A stretch of 64,000 bases of DNA, taken from positions 1,736,001 to 1,800,000 of the forward strand of contig NZ_CP141590.1 in the NCBI RefSeq assembly GCF_035581365.1, read 5' to 3'. The notes beneath the pieces were generated by a model, which worked only from the letters and a program-made list of their open reading frames with translations, was not told the DNA's origin and searched no databases. Positions 1 through 9,121 of this stretch are shown here, piece by piece. Made by a program: the position numbers and the translations under genes. The stretch comes from Tsuneonella sp. CC-YZS046 (GTDB taxonomy: Bacteria; Pseudomonadota; Alphaproteobacteria; Sphingomonadales; Sphingomonadaceae). Position 1 is the first letter of the stretch, and the number at the start of each line of letters is the position of its first letter.

Positions 1-407
1 TAGGGCGGATTGCCCCCGGGGTGGGAACTGAACGCATAGGGCGGGTGCATCGCCTCGAAGCGCCCATGGAACTGGATGCGTTCCCCTTTCCAGTCGAGAT
101 CCACGATCCTGTGGGCATCGCGCACGGCCATCACCAGCGGGCCGGTCCGCCAGTCGTCGAAATCCATTCCGTCCGGAACGTCCGCTTCCACTTCCTCGAT
201 CACCGGCTCGGGCAAGGCCGGCCCGAACAGATAGGTGCGCACCTTTGCCGGCCCGGTTGCGCGGATCGACGGATAAATGAAGCCGGCAATGCCATGCTCA
301 GGGAACATCAGCATGTGAGCGAGCAATTCCCGCCCATCTTCCCTCAGCTTGTGCCGAAAGGCATGTTCGGCGGGGAAGGACGCAAAATACTCGTTGGTTT
401 CGCTCAT
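1..407 (-). CDS. Unrecognised protein, N-terminal part only
   Basis: An open frame runs from an ATG at 407 to the left window edge without a stop, giving about 135 codons beginning MSETNEYFASFP. Codon use matches its neighbours and there is no competing real gene. The product looks soluble, with no signal peptide or membrane segment. Residues alternate like a beta-rich domain (DWKGERIQFHGRFE, AFSSHPGG). It resembles proteins annotated only as conserved hypothetical (DUF7064-type) in sphingomonads and actinobacteria, but I cannot assign a function. The C-terminus lies outside the window. Confidence 0.6.
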   Translation of the reverse strand, partial: MSETNEYFASFPAEHAFRHKLREDGRELLAHMLMFPEHGIAGFIYPSIRATGPAKVRTYLFGPALPEPVIEEVEADVPDGMDFDDWRTGPLVMAVRDAHRIVDLDWKGERIQFHGRFEAMHPPYAFSSHPGGNPP

Positions 408-565
408 CGGCTCGTCTCTTCTTTCAACTCAGCAATTCTTCAGCGCGAAGCGGATTGGCCGGCAAAAAGCAATCCCGCAACTGCACCACAATCGAGCGAT
501 GGTCGCAAAATGACGGCACGCCACCCTATCCACCGGCCGATCCACGAGCGGCGGCACCCGAACGG

Positions 566-778
566 CTAGGGCTGTTCAGCGCTTTCGATGGAGCGGCCGA
601 GCGGCGCCTGGCCGCTTTTGTCGGGCAATGTCCAGATCGCGATATTGAGGACCATGACCGCCGCCAGAAGCAGCATCAGCATGATCTGGCGCCTTGGCCT
701 CCCCTTGCGCCATGCGACGAACGCGCCAAGCAGCAAGGCGATCGCAGCCAGAACGAGAATCGACAATACAGCTTCCAT
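566..778 (-). CDS. Small inner-membrane protein, function unknown
   Basis: A 70-residue product with two hydrophobic helices (about residues 3-22 and 31-50) separated by a basic loop (WRKGRPRRQ), as expected for a two-span hairpin protein with the loop in the cytoplasm. It lies six bases downstream of the DUF937 gene on the same strand, so the two are probably co-transcribed. I recognise no family, and no catalytic residues are visible. The main alternative is chance coding, but the membrane pattern and close spacing argue that it is real. Confidence 0.6.
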   Translation of the reverse strand: MEAVLSILVLAAIALLLGAFVAWRKGRPRRQIMLMLLLAAVMVLNIAIWTLPDKSGQAPLGRSIESAEQP

Positions 779-784
779 GGTCCC

Positions 785-1297
785 TCAGTCTTCTTCAGGC
801 GGAAGCACTTCATCAAGCGGATTGTGCGCATGCTCAAGTTCCAGCAGCGCAGGAACCCCGTTGTCGTTGCCATGCAAGGGAGCGGCCCGGATCGAGATGT
901 AGCCGCCGAGCAGCATGGCGAGCAGGGGAAGCATCTTGCGCAGCTGCGCGGTGTCGAGTTCGGACCTCTCGGCGGCCGCGCTGGCCACGGATACGATTGC
1001 CTCGGGCGATCCGAAGATCGCTTCGAGGAGGGCGGGGCCTGCCGCCATCGACCCGTTCCCCGGGATCAGCACGGCGGCGGCCATCTCGCCATCGCCCCAC
1101 AGGTTCAGCAGCTTCAACAGCGCGGGAAGCCCCTGCCCTTCAGAGTCATGACGCTGGCAGTAGCGTTTGAATCCGCCCAGCAGGAAAGGCAGCAGGGCAT
1201 CCGTCCCCGCCGACGCCTGCGTCGGCGTCAAGTTCAAGTGCCGCGACAAAGCAGCCAGGCCACCCGTACGCCGCAGCGTGTCGAGCATCTCGATCAT
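785..1297 (-). CDS. DUF937 family protein
   Basis: 170 residues from the ATG at 1297, chosen because GGAGGGG lies about six bases upstream; an upstream in-frame ATG at 1336 lacks this. The N-terminal part (LNLTPTQASAGTDALLPFLLGG) and the later hydrophobic stretch (LRKMLPLLAMLLGGYI) match the DUF937 pattern of short helical repeats ending in LLPxLLGG. DUF937 proteins have no established biochemical role. The gene is followed after six bases by the small membrane protein gene and shares strand with the next upstream small gene. AT-rich DNA just upstream (about 1350-1366, including a palindrome at 1354-1365) probably carries the promoter. Confidence 0.75.
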   Translation of the reverse strand: MIEMLDTLRRTGGLAALSRHLNLTPTQASAGTDALLPFLLGGFKRYCQRHDSEGQGLPALLKLLNLWGDGEMAAAVLIPGNGSMAAGPALLEAIFGSPEAIVSVASAAAERSELDTAQLRKMLPLLAMLLGGYISIRAAPLHGNDNGVPALLELEHAHNPLDEVLPPEED

Positions 1298-1453
1298 TCG
1301 GTTCCCCTCCGTGAAACCGATGCGACCCGGCTTCATATCTTATAACAGGGTTTAATAATATTATTTTACGGAAGGCAACGCTCTTTTCCGGAAAGTTGCT
1401 GACATTACTCCCTCACGGATGAAATGAGCAGTAACGCAGGCCCGGAAGCCTGC

Positions 1454-1777
1454 CTATTTCTTGCCGAACAAGCCCTTTGCAATATCCGCGATATCATCGA
1501 AAGCGCTGCCATCCTTGTCGCGATCGAGAATATTGGCGAATTCCATCAGCGAACCCTCGCCGCCGACCGCCTGCACGATCTGCTGCAAGGTGGAAGCGGG
1601 CAGCCCGGTCTTGGCGGCGGCCAGCTCGACCGTGTCGCCTTGCATTTGGTGGGACTGGCCCAGGGCCGCGATCGCCTTTTCCGCCAGACCCGGATCGATG
1701 CCGAGCTTCGCGGAAAGGTTCGCCACGTCGTCAGGCGCACCGCCGATTCCCTTGAGGATCGTATCGAAAATGCTCAT
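1454..1777 (-). CDS. Small acidic helical protein, DUF937/YidB-like
   Basis: 107 residues starting MSIFDTILKG, with CAGGAG about eight bases before the ATG. The first half (LSAKLGIDPGLAEKAIAAL, then GDTVELAAAKTGLP) resembles the paired helical repeats of small DUF937/YidB-like proteins. The C-terminal DRDKDGSAFDDI segment looks like a calcium-loop-like acidic turn followed by a basic end (KGLFGKK). It is not secreted. Such proteins are common in Sphingomonadales genomes but functionally undescribed. It follows pckA on the same strand but is separated from it by a strong terminator, so it is probably expressed on its own. Confidence 0.7.
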   Translation of the reverse strand: MSIFDTILKGIGGAPDDVANLSAKLGIDPGLAEKAIAALGQSHQMQGDTVELAAAKTGLPASTLQQIVQAVGGEGSLMEFANILDRDKDGSAFDDIADIAKGLFGKK

Positions 1778-1794
1778 CGCTGCTTCTCCTGTAG

Positions 1795-1826
1795 AAGGGC
1801 ATCAAACCCCGGCGCATGATGCCCTT
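1795..1826. repeat. 10-bp inverted repeat in the leader of the 107-residue gene
   Basis: Perfect arms AAGGGCATCA (1795-1804) and TGATGCCCTT (1817-1826) with a 12-base spacer. It lies 18-49 bases upstream of the start at 1777, just before the ribosome binding site. It could be an operator or a leader hairpin affecting translation; the sequence cannot decide. Confidence 0.5.
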
Positions 1827-1884
1827 TCATAACAGCGACACAAGTCCAATCTTTGACACAGGCCAACCATCGCGGAGCCGGTGC

Positions 1885-1913
1885 AAAAAAATGGGGCGGG
1901 AAAAACCCGCCCC
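1885..1913 (-). terminator. Rho-independent terminator of pckA
   Basis: On the minus strand a perfect 8-bp GC stem (GGGGCGGG/CCCGCCCC, 1893-1913) with a five-T loop is followed by A and seven T (complement of 1885-1891). It starts about 27 bases after the pckA stop codon. Confidence 0.9.
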
Positions 1914-1939
1914 GCCTTTTCCAGCTTCCGGAGGGAGCC

Positions 1940-3541
1940 TCAGGCAGCCTGCGGCGCGGCCTGACGCACGCTTTCATCGACATGCGCCTCGAACTGCGCG
2001 AAATTGTCCACGAACAGCTGAACCAGCTTCTGGGCGGTGCGGTCGAACTCTTCCTTGTCGGCCCAGGTCGAGCGCGGATCGAGGATAGAGCTGTCCACCC
2101 CCGGAACCGCGACCGGCACGTCGAAGCCGAAATTCGGGTCCTTGCGGAATTCCACATTGTTCAGGCTGCCGTCGAGCGCCGCATTCAGCAGGGCGCGGGT
2201 GGCCTTGATCGGCATACGGTTGCCCACGCCATATTTGCCCCCGGTCCAGCCGGTGTTGACCAGCCAGCAGGAAACACCGCCCTTGGCGATCCGCTCCTTG
2301 AGGAGATTGCCGTAGACGCTGGGATGGCGTGGCATGAACGGAGCGCCGAAGCAGGTCGAGAAGGTCGCTTCGGGTTCGATCACGCCGATTTCCGTGCCGG
2401 CCACCTTGGCGGTGTAGCCGGACAGGAAGTGATACATCGCCTGGTCAGGGGTAAGGCGCGCGATCGGAGGCAGCACGCCGAAGGCATCGGCGGTCAGCAT
2501 GATGACATTGGCCGGAACCGGGCCAAGGTTCTCTTCCGAAGCATTGGGGATGAAGTCGATCGGATAGGCGCCCCGCGTATTCTCAGCGAGCGAACTGTCG
2601 TCGAGATCGAGCAGGCGGGTCTCGGGGTCGATCACCACATTTTCGAGCACCGTGCCGAAGCGGCGGGTGGTCGCATAGATTTCCGGCTCGGCCTCTTCCG
2701 ACAGGCGGATCATCTTGGCGTAGCAGCCGCCTTCGAAATTGAACACGGCGGTATCGGACCAGCCATGTTCGTCATCGCCGATAAGGGTGCGGCTGGCATC
2801 GGCCGAAAGCGTGGTCTTGCCGGTGCCCGACAGGCCGAAGAACACCGCCGTCTTGCCATCCGGGCCGATATTGGCCGAGCAATGCATGGGCATCACGCCC
2901 TTGGCCGGCAGCAGATAGTTGAGGATGCCGAACACGCTCTTCTTTATTTCACCGGCATATTTGGTGCCGCCGATCAGGATCAGCTTTTCGGTGAGGTTCA
3001 CGGCGATCACGGTTTCCGAACGGCAGCCATGGCGTTCCGGATCGGCCTGGAAGCTCGGCAGGTCGATGATCGTGTATTCCGGCTCGAAGCTGGAGAGTTC
3101 ACTCGCGGTGGGCCGAACCAGGAGAGTGCGGATGAACAGATTGTGCCAGGCCAACTCGTTGATTATGCGGACGTTGACGCGATGTTCCGGCTGCGAACCG
3201 CCGAACAGATCGGCCACGTAGAGCTTGCTCTTGTCCGCGAGGGCCTTGAAGAAATCTTCCTTCAGTGCGGCGAAGTGCTCCGGCGTCATCGGAACATTGG
3301 TATTGCCCCACCAGACCGTGTTTTCCGTTTCCGCATCCTTGACCGTGAACTTGTCCTTGGCGGAGCGCCCGGTATGGCGGCCGGTTTCGACCACGAGCGG
3401 GCCGGAAACGGCAAGCAGGCCCTCGCCGTTCTGGATGGCATGCTCGACAAGCGGCGCGGACCCCAGATTGGCGAATATGGAGGCACCGGTCGAAATGCCC
3501 TGGCGATCGAGCGAGAAGGAAAGCGAAGCAGTCAAGATCAT
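1940..3541 (-). CDS. pckA: Phosphoenolpyruvate carboxykinase (ATP)
   Basis: Converts oxaloacetate and ATP to phosphoenolpyruvate, CO2 and ADP, the first committed step of gluconeogenesis, in the cytosol. The ~533-residue product is full length for the ATP-dependent family. It has the substrate-site TGRSAKDKF near the N-terminus, the kinase-1a P-loop [11 protein letters not shown], the metal-site motif IGDDEHGW, and NTRGAYPID followed by the adenine-binding region. The start is ambiguous: ATG at 3541 abuts its own Shine-Dalgarno (CAGGAG directly before it), while the in-frame TTG at 3535 is six bases from AGGAG and would give [10 protein letters not shown], so the TTG may be the true start. 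The gene is divergent from the chvI-chvG operon, an arrangement conserved in Alphaproteobacteria, where ChvI-type regulators can control pckA. Confidence 0.97.
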   Translation of the reverse strand: MILTASLSFSLDRQGISTGASIFANLGSAPLVEHAIQNGEGLLAVSGPLVVETGRHTGRSAKDKFTVKDAETENTVWWGNTNVPMTPEHFAALKEDFFKALADKSKLYVADLFGGSQPEHRVNVRIINELAWHNLFIRTLLVRPTASELSSFEPEYTIIDLPSFQADPERHGCRSETVIAVNLTEKLILIGGTKYAGEIKKSVFGILNYLLPAKGVMPMHCSANIGPDGKTAVFFGLSGTGKTTLSADASRTLIGDDEHGWSDTAVFNFEGGCYAKMIRLSEEAEPEIYATTRRFGTVLENVVIDPETRLLDLDDSSLAENTRGAYPIDFIPNASEENLGPVPANVIMLTADAFGVLPPIARLTPDQAMYHFLSGYTAKVAGTEIGVIEPEATFSTCFGAPFMPRHPSVYGNLLKERIAKGGVSCWLVNTGWTGGKYGVGNRMPIKATRALLNAALDGSLNNVEFRKDPNFGFDVPVAVPGVDSSILDPRSTWADKEEFDRTAQKLVQLFVDNFAQFEAHVDESVRQAAPQAA

Positions 3542-3615
3542 CTCCTGGGAATCGGCCCGAGGGCCGCGCAATTTCCTGAGGCGGTCCATCGCGCATAGTC
3601 GCCAGACAGCCTCAC

Positions 3616-3661
3616 GTCAATTTGACACGATCAAGCTGAAAATCTATCCGCTCCTTTCAGC
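3616..3661. promoter_or_regulatory. Inverted repeats in the pckA-chvI divergent region
   Basis: The 224-base gap between the divergent pckA and chvI starts contains a perfect GTCAA-T-TTGAC palindrome (3616-3626) and a second pair GCTGAAA (3635-3641) / TTTCAGC (3655-3661). Either could be a regulator site for pckA or the two-component operon. No experimental motif is known to me that would decide. Confidence 0.35.
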
Positions 3662-3765
3662 ATATTACCGCATCTGCACAAGCAATAAAAGCCCCCTTGC
3701 ATTGTCTCCGGCCCCGTCTCGGGATAACGACGGAAAATCAATCCGGAAGCATCGTTTACCGCTGC

Positions 3766-4524
3766 ATGATTTCAGGCAAACCCAATATTCCTCCGGCAGG
3801 CGCAGATGCGCCACAGGTTATCGCGCTGGTCGATGACGATCGCAATATACTGACCTCGGTGTCGATCGCACTCCAGGCGGAAGGATTCGCCACCAGGGTC
3901 TATTCCGACAGTTCGGCGGCGCTGAAGGCCCTTGCGGACAATCCGCCGGATCTCGGGGTGTTCGACATCAAGATGCCGCGCATGGACGGCCTGGAGCTTC
4001 TCCGGCAACTCCGGCTCAGTTGCTATTTCCCGGTAATTTTCCTGACGAGCAAGGATGACGAGCAGGACGAAGTGACCGGGCTGGACCTGGGCGCGGACGA
4101 TTATCTCGCCAAGCCGTTCAGCCAGCGCCTTCTGCTGGCCAGGATTCGGGCGATCCTGCGGCGCAACGCGGCATCGCGGGAAAGCCCGGACGCCACGCCG
4201 AACGAGGCGGACGTTTCCCTTCCCGTTCTGGTGAGGGGCCGGCTGAGCATGGACCCGGCCCGCCATTTCGTGGAATGGAACGGCCATGCGGTATCCCTGA
4301 CCGTGACCGAATTCCTGATCCTGGAAGCGCTGGCCGCCCGGCCCGGCGTCATCAAGAGCCGCAACCAGCTGATGGACGCGGCCTATCCGGACGATGTCTT
4401 CGTCGATGACCGGACCGTGGACAGCCACATCAAGCGGCTGCGTCGCAAGTTCCGTGTGGTCGACCCGGAATTCGCGGCGATAGAAACGCTCTATGGCGCG
4501 GGTTACAGCTTCACCGATGGCTGA
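3766..4524 (+). CDS. chvI: ChvI-type DNA-binding response regulator
   Basis: OmpR/PhoB-class response regulator, about 252 residues. The receiver domain shows the acidic pocket LVDDDRN, the phosphoacceptor Asp in [10 protein letters not shown], the Thr of LTSKDD and the Lys of LAKPFS. The C-terminal half is a winged-helix domain ([16 protein letters not shown], then [15 protein letters not shown]). The ATG at 3766 is preferred over a longer TTG-started frame. It overlaps chvG, and the pair heads the operon that continues into hprK and the PTS genes. This is the conserved alphaproteobacterial ChvG/ChvI (ExoS/ChvI) system, which elsewhere senses acidity or envelope state and influences envelope and carbon metabolism genes. 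Confidence 0.9.
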   Translation: MISGKPNIPPAGADAPQVIALVDDDRNILTSVSIALQAEGFATRVYSDSSAALKALADNPPDLGVFDIKMPRMDGLELLRQLRLSCYFPVIFLTSKDDEQDEVTGLDLGADDYLAKPFSQRLLLARIRAILRRNAASRESPDATPNEADVSLPVLVRGRLSMDPARHFVEWNGHAVSLTVTEFLILEALAARPGVIKSRNQLMDAAYPDDVFVDDRTVDSHIKRLRRKFRVVDPEFAAIETLYGAGYSFTDG

Positions 4525-6100
4525 CCGGCCCGCCAACCGAACCAATGAGCTGGGGATGCCCCTGCAGCGGCTGTTCTGGACCCGCAGGGCCTCGCTTACC
4601 GCGCGCATCCTGACGGTGAACATCGTCGCGCTGGCCCTGCTCGGGGCAAGCCTCTTCTACCTCGATTCCTATCGCAAGCAGTTGCTGGCGGAACGCTTCA
4701 AACTTGCCCGCAGCGAAGCGCAGATCACGGCCGAGGCCCTGGTCGTCGCCTCTCCCGAAAGGCGCCGGAGCCTGCTCGCCCAGCTCGGCAAGGAGCAGAA
4801 GTTGCGGCTGCGGCTGTATGACCGGAAGGGGCGGTTGGCGGCGGACAGCTTCGAGCTTGCCGATCCGTCATTCGCCCTCATCGATCCGGATCGCGAACCA
4901 TGGTATCAACATGCCGCGCGCCTGCTGGATCGCGGCATGGATTTTCTGGTCGGCGCGCCCCCCATTCCCGATTATGTGGAACCGGCGGACACGGATTCCG
5001 ACCAATGGCCGGAATTGATCCAGGCCCGCGAGGACCGAAGCAGCAAGGTGATGCTCCGCTACGCCCCCGACCGAACGCCTGTAATCACGGCTGCGGCTCC
5101 GGTCGGGAAGAAGGGTGAAATGCTGCTCACCACCCGCAACGCGCTCGATATCACCGAAAACGTAAGAGACGCCCGCCAGACGCTCGCGATCGTGGTGCTG
5201 ATCGCCCTGGTGATCTCGATCCAGCTTTCGCTGTTTCTGGCCCGGACGATCGTGCAGCCCCTGCGGACCCTCGTCCGGGCGGCCGTGCGGGTGCGGCTGG
5301 GGCGCGAGCGCGGGGTGGAAGTGCCGCGCCTGCCGGAACGGCGGGACGAGATCGGGCTGCTGGCCCGCGCCATTTCAGACATGACCGCCGCCCTTCGCCA
5401 CCGGATCGATGCGGTGGAAAGCTTTGCCGCCGATGTGGCGCATGAAATCAAGAACCCGCTCGCATCGCTGCGCAGCGCGCTCGAATCGCTCAGCAAGGTG
5501 ACAGATCCGGAACTGCGCCGGCAATTGACTGAAATCGCGGTGCATGACGTGGGCAGGATCGACCGCCTGGTGACGGAGATCGCGGACGCCAGCCGGATCG
5601 ACGCCGAACTGAGCCGCGCGACATTCGAGCCGGTGGACATGGCATCCCTGGCAAACAATTCGATCCGCAGCCTTTCCGATCACCAGCTTCACGACGGCCT
5701 CGAAATCCGTCTGCGAAAACGAGGCGGCCTTCCGGCGGTGGTGATGGGGGTTCCGGCACGCATCGAGCGAATCCTCCAGAACCTGCTCGACAACGCCATC
5801 TCCTTCTCTCCGCCGGATGGCGTGGTGACCGTGGACATCGCCGTGAGCGACAATCTCGTGGAGACGGCGATCTGGGATGATGGGCCGGGCATTCCCGAAG
5901 CGGAACGGGAGGCGGTGTTCGAACGCTTTCATTCCATCCGCCCGGCGGCCGAAAGTTTCGGCGATCATAGCGGCCTCGGCCTCGCCATAGCCCGCACCAT
6001 CGCCGAGGCGCATGACGGCACCTTGCAGGCCGTGGACCGCCCGGACAGGAAACCCGGCGCCTGCCTGCTGTTGAGCCTGCCCAGGGCCGGGCGGCCATGA
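4517..6100 (+). CDS. chvG: ChvG-type sensor histidine kinase
   Basis: Membrane sensor partner of the ChvI-type regulator, about 527 residues. A first transmembrane helix (about residues 30-50) precedes a periplasmic sensing domain of about 150 residues. A second helix ([17 protein letters not shown]) is followed by a HAMP linker, the dimerisation/phosphoacceptor helix with His in [12 protein letters not shown], and an ATPase domain with N box ([14 protein letters not shown]), G1 (DDGPGIPE) and G2 (GLGLAIA). The ATG at 4517 lies inside the last codons of chvI (ATGGCTGA), implying translational coupling; another in-frame ATG is at 4493. In rhizobia the periplasmic ExoR protein inhibits the homologue, but no exoR is in this window. 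Confidence 0.9.
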   Translation: MADRPANRTNELGMPLQRLFWTRRASLTARILTVNIVALALLGASLFYLDSYRKQLLAERFKLARSEAQITAEALVVASPERRRSLLAQLGKEQKLRLRLYDRKGRLAADSFELADPSFALIDPDREPWYQHAARLLDRGMDFLVGAPPIPDYVEPADTDSDQWPELIQAREDRSSKVMLRYAPDRTPVITAAAPVGKKGEMLLTTRNALDITENVRDARQTLAIVVLIALVISIQLSLFLARTIVQPLRTLVRAAVRVRLGRERGVEVPRLPERRDEIGLLARAISDMTAALRHRIDAVESFAADVAHEIKNPLASLRSALESLSKVTDPELRRQLTEIAVHDVGRIDRLVTEIADASRIDAELSRATFEPVDMASLANNSIRSLSDHQLHDGLEIRLRKRGGLPAVVMGVPARIERILQNLLDNAISFSPPDGVVTVDIAVSDNLVETAIWDDGPGIPEAEREAVFERFHSIRPAAESFGDHSGLGLAIARTIAEAHDGTLQAVDRPDRKPGACLLLSLPRAGRP

Positions 6101-6516
6101 ATCCGGTCGTCCGCCAGGCGAGCTGCGTCGCGATCGGGGAGCGGGCGGTGCTGATCGAAGGCGCCCCGGGCACCGGCAAGTCGAGCCTTGCGCTGGCCCT
6201 GATCGACCGTGGCGCCGCCCTGGTGGGCGACGATGGCGTGACGCTCGAATCCCGGGATGGGACACTTTGGGCGTCCCCGCCGCCCAACACCGCTAACCTC
6301 CTGGAGATCCGCAATGTCGGGATAGTATCCATGCCGGCGCGAAGCGCGCGGGTAGCCTTGATCGTTGCCCTGGACCGCGCCGCGCCGCGCTTTGTTGATA
6401 CGGCCCCGATGCGCGAGATCTGTGGCGTGGCGATACCCGCCGTCAGCCTTTACCCGGACAGCGCGGCACTGCCGCTGCGGGCGGAGTGGGCCTTGAGAAT
6501 CCACGGCGCGGACTGA
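6097..6516 (+). CDS. hprK: HPr kinase/phosphorylase, truncated alphaproteobacterial form
   Basis: Phosphorylates HPr on the regulatory serine and can reverse the reaction. At 139 residues it has only the C-terminal catalytic domain, the usual form in Alphaproteobacteria, against about 310 residues in Firmicutes. The P-loop is GAPGTGKSS, followed by the conserved LVGDDGV; the distal VALIVALDRA strand is also typical. Its ATG overlaps the chvG stop by four bases. Its partner HPr is encoded about 1.5 kb downstream in the same operon, so it links the two-component system with the regulatory PTS. Confidence 0.9.
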   Translation: MNPVVRQASCVAIGERAVLIEGAPGTGKSSLALALIDRGAALVGDDGVTLESRDGTLWASPPPNTANLLEIRNVGIVSMPARSARVALIVALDRAAPRFVDTAPMREICGVAIPAVSLYPDSAALPLRAEWALRIHGAD

Positions 6517-6562
6517 TCGCCCCCTTCCCTTTCATCTGCCGGAAGCGCACAGCTGCGCCGTT

Positions 6563-7486
6563 ATGTCCTGCGATTCGGCTGACAGTCGCCAACGTATCCT
6601 GCTTGTCACCGGACTGCTCGGTGCAGGCAAGACAACCGCCCTGCGCGTGCTGGAAGATCTCGGCTGGGAAGCGATCGACAACTTCCCCGTCAGATTGCTC
6701 GACCGGCTGATCGGCGACGGCGGAAGCGGGAACGGCGATCTCAAGGCGCCGATGGCCATCGGGTTCGACAGCCGGACCCGCGGTTTCGACCCGGTGGAAA
6801 TCATCCAGCTCGTCAAGCAGCTCGCCACACGAGACGACCTGATCGTCACCACCCTGTTTCTGGATTGCGCCGATCACGAGCTGGAACGGCGCTATAACGA
6901 AACCCGCCGCCGCCATCCGCTCGCGCAGGGGCTGCCGGTCTCCGCGGGAATCGCGGCGGAGCGCGAATTGCTTGCCCCGCTGCGCCGATGGGCGGATGCG
7001 GTGATTACCACCACGGATTTCAATTCCAACGAGCTGCAGCAGGCCATCCGCGACCGCTTCGCCCATGAGGCACCCGGCCAGATGACAGTGACGGTCAACA
7101 GCTTCGGCTTTGCGCGCGGCCTGCCTCCGGTTGCCGATCTCCTGTTCGACATGCGGTTTCTCGACAATCCGCATTGGGTGCCGGAACTGCGCGACCAGAC
7201 CGGCAAGGATTCGGCCGTCGGCGACCATATCCGCCGCGATCCGGCGTTCGCCGCCAGCTTCTCGCAAATTCGCGACCTGCTCCTGCTCCTGTTGCCAAGA
7301 TACGAAGCGCAGGGAAAAAGCTATGTTAACATTGCATTCGGCTGCACGGGCGGACGGCATCGCTCCGTTTTCATGGCGGAGCAGATAGCGCAGGCCTTGC
7401 GCGAAGCGGGATTTTCGCCCACTGTGCTGCACCGCAACCTGGCATCCCGCGCTGCAGAAATGATTGAAGGGGCGCAGCAGACGTGA
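6563..7486 (+). CDS. rapZ: RapZ family nucleotide-binding adaptor
   Basis: RapZ/YvcJ-family P-loop protein. In E. coli it guides RNase E to the small RNA GlmZ and so controls glucosamine-6-phosphate synthase; in Alphaproteobacteria the role is less defined. The 307-residue product has the Walker A LVTGLLGAGKTTA at the N-terminus, the DNFP motif just after it, and the conserved C-terminal GCTGGRHRSVF. It sits 46 bases after hprK and just before the EIIA gene, the usual alphaproteobacterial order, which ties it to PTS-dependent regulation. Confidence 0.92.
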   Translation: MSCDSADSRQRILLVTGLLGAGKTTALRVLEDLGWEAIDNFPVRLLDRLIGDGGSGNGDLKAPMAIGFDSRTRGFDPVEIIQLVKQLATRDDLIVTTLFLDCADHELERRYNETRRRHPLAQGLPVSAGIAAERELLAPLRRWADAVITTTDFNSNELQQAIRDRFAHEAPGQMTVTVNSFGFARGLPPVADLLFDMRFLDNPHWVPELRDQTGKDSAVGDHIRRDPAFAASFSQIRDLLLLLLPRYEAQGKSYVNIAFGCTGGRHRSVFMAEQIAQALREAGFSPTVLHRNLASRAAEMIEGAQQT

Positions 7487-7555
7487 CGAGCCATGGATCG
7501 CCTTGGAGCGCTGCGCGCGCAAGCAATGTCTGCCCGAACTGGAGCAATCCCCCGT

Positions 7556-7960
7556 ATGATCGGTATGATTTTGGTCACGCACGGCCATCTGGCCGAGGAA
7601 TTTGTCCAGGCGATGGAGCATGTCGTAGGCAAGCAGGAAGCGGTGATAACCGTCTGCATCGGCCCCAACGACGACATGGAGCGGCGCCGCAACGAGATTC
7701 GCGATGCGATCGCCAAGGTCGATTCGGGTGAAGGCGCGATCATCCTGACCGACCTGTTCGGCGGCACGCCTTCCAACCTCGCCATCTCGCTGATGCAGGC
7801 CGGAAAGGTGGAAGTGATCGCCGGCATCAATCTCCCGATGCTGATTCGCCTTGCCGGGGCGCGAAAGACCATGGACATAAAGGAAGCCATCGTCGCCGCG
7901 CGCGAAGCTGGCCGCAATTACATAACGATAGCATCGGAATTCCTCGGCCAGGACGCATGA
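7556..7960 (+). CDS. PTS system EIIA component, mannose family
   Basis: A 134-residue EIIA(Man)-type domain that accepts a phosphoryl group from HPr on the histidine of LVTHGHLAEEF. The conserved TDLFGGTPSN and NLPML motifs are present. I start it at the ATG at 7556 (MIGMILVTHG), because upstream in-frame residues are not conserved in this family. No EIIB, EIIC or EIID genes follow, so this is a regulatory rather than sugar-transporting phosphorelay component. It lies between rapZ and HPr and is often annotated ptsM or manX. Confidence 0.9.
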   Translation: MIGMILVTHGHLAEEFVQAMEHVVGKQEAVITVCIGPNDDMERRRNEIRDAIAKVDSGEGAIILTDLFGGTPSNLAISLMQAGKVEVIAGINLPMLIRLAGARKTMDIKEAIVAAREAGRNYITIASEFLGQDA

Positions 7961-7988
7961 GGCAATAATAATCGAAAGGGGGCAGGGC

Positions 7989-8267
7989 ATGGCAGATGCG
8001 CGGCAAGAGGTTGTGATCGTCAACAAACGGGGCTTGCATGCCCGCGCAAGCGCGAAATTCGTGGAAGCCGTCAGCCAGCTGCCGCCGACCAACAACGTTA
8101 AGGTCGCCAAGGATGGCGCGGACGCGGCGGGCGGCTCGATCCTGGGCCTGATGATGCTGGGCGCCGCGCGTGGCGACACCATTGAAATCTCGGTGGAAGG
8201 CGATGACGCGCAGATCGCGCTCGAACGGCTGGTCAGCCTCGTCGCCGCCGGCTTCGGAGAGGAGTAG
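7989..8267 (+). CDS. ptsH: Phosphocarrier protein HPr
   Basis: 92-residue phosphocarrier. It has the active-site histidine in NKRGLHARAS and the serine target of HPr kinase in GGSILGLMML. A strong ribosome site (AAAGGGGGCA) precedes the ATG. Enzyme I is not in the window and must be encoded elsewhere. HPr, HPr kinase and EIIA in one operon indicate a signalling PTS in which phosphorylation of His and Ser reports PEP/ATP status. Confidence 0.95.
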   Translation: MADARQEVVIVNKRGLHARASAKFVEAVSQLPPTNNVKVAKDGADAAGGSILGLMMLGAARGDTIEISVEGDDAQIALERLVSLVAAGFGEE

Positions 8268-8298
8268 GACGGCTCCGGCCATCCTGGCGCGATCCCCG

Positions 8299-9099
8299 AT
8301 GCGGCGAAGCATTACCGGCCTGTCCAATCCCACGGTCAAATATCTCCGTTCCCTGCGCGACAAGAAGCACCGGCGGCGCGAAGGCCGTTTCCTGGCCGAA
8401 GGGCTGCGGCTGCTTACCGATGCGAGAGAGTCGGGGAAGCTGCCCGAAACGCTGGTGATGGCCGCCAGCCGCGATCCGCACCCCCTGCTCTCGGCGCTGG
8501 AGGAACAGGTGGAAGCGGCCGGCGGCGAGATTCTGGAAGTGACCGAAGAGGTCCTTTCCAAGATCACCGGGAAGGACAATCCGCAGGCGGTCGCAGGGGT
8601 CTTCGCGGAGTTCGACAGTTCGCTTGCCAGCCTGGACCGGAACGCCGCTCCGATCTGGCTCGTAGCGCAAGCGCTGCGCGATCCCGGCAATCTGGGGACC
8701 ATGCTGCGCACGGGGGACGCGGTGGGCGCCGGCGGCCTGATCCTGCTCGACAATTGCGCCGATCCGTTCTCGGTGGAGGCGGTGCGGGCCAGCATGGGCG
8801 CGATCTTCACGCAGCGGGTGGCGCAAGCCGAATGGGAAGAGTTCGTCCCCTGGCTGCGCGACGGCGCGGGCCAGCTCGTCGCGGCTTCCCTGCGCGACGC
8901 CCAGCCCTATCGCGAGGCATCTTATCAGGCGCCATGCTTCATTCTGGTCGGCAATGAATCCAGAGGCTTGCCGGAAGACTATGAAGCGGAATGCGACTTG
9001 CGAGTGACCATGCCGATGCGCGGACGGGCGGACAGCCTCAATGCGGCGGTGGCTGGCGCGGTTCTGGCTTATGAAGTGCTGGCGCAGCTTGCCCCCTGA
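8299..9099 (+). CDS. TrmH/SpoU family RNA 2'-O-methyltransferase
   Basis: 266-residue SPOUT-class methyltransferase. The N-terminal substrate-binding part begins ITGLSNPTVKYLRSL and contains the FLAEGLRLL signature typical of 23S rRNA (TsnR/RlmB-like) enzymes. The C-terminal knot has ALRDPGNLGTMLRTGDAVG, VGNESRGLP and MRGRADSLNAAVAGAVL, the AdoMet-binding motifs. The ATG at 8299 gives the conserved N-terminus. It follows HPr by 31 bases. The exact modified nucleotide cannot be read from sequence. Confidence 0.9.
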   Translation: MRRSITGLSNPTVKYLRSLRDKKHRRREGRFLAEGLRLLTDARESGKLPETLVMAASRDPHPLLSALEEQVEAAGGEILEVTEEVLSKITGKDNPQAVAGVFAEFDSSLASLDRNAAPIWLVAQALRDPGNLGTMLRTGDAVGAGGLILLDNCADPFSVEAVRASMGAIFTQRVAQAEWEEFVPWLRDGAGQLVAASLRDAQPYREASYQAPCFILVGNESRGLPEDYEAECDLRVTMPMRGRADSLNAAVAGAVLAYEVLAQLAP

Positions 9100-9121
9100 A
9101 GCTGTTCAGTGAAGGCTCAGC

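Noticed and set aside
1853-3598. A 581-codon plus-strand frame opposite pckA
   Set aside because: Shadow of pckA, which has intact active-site motifs and its own terminator.
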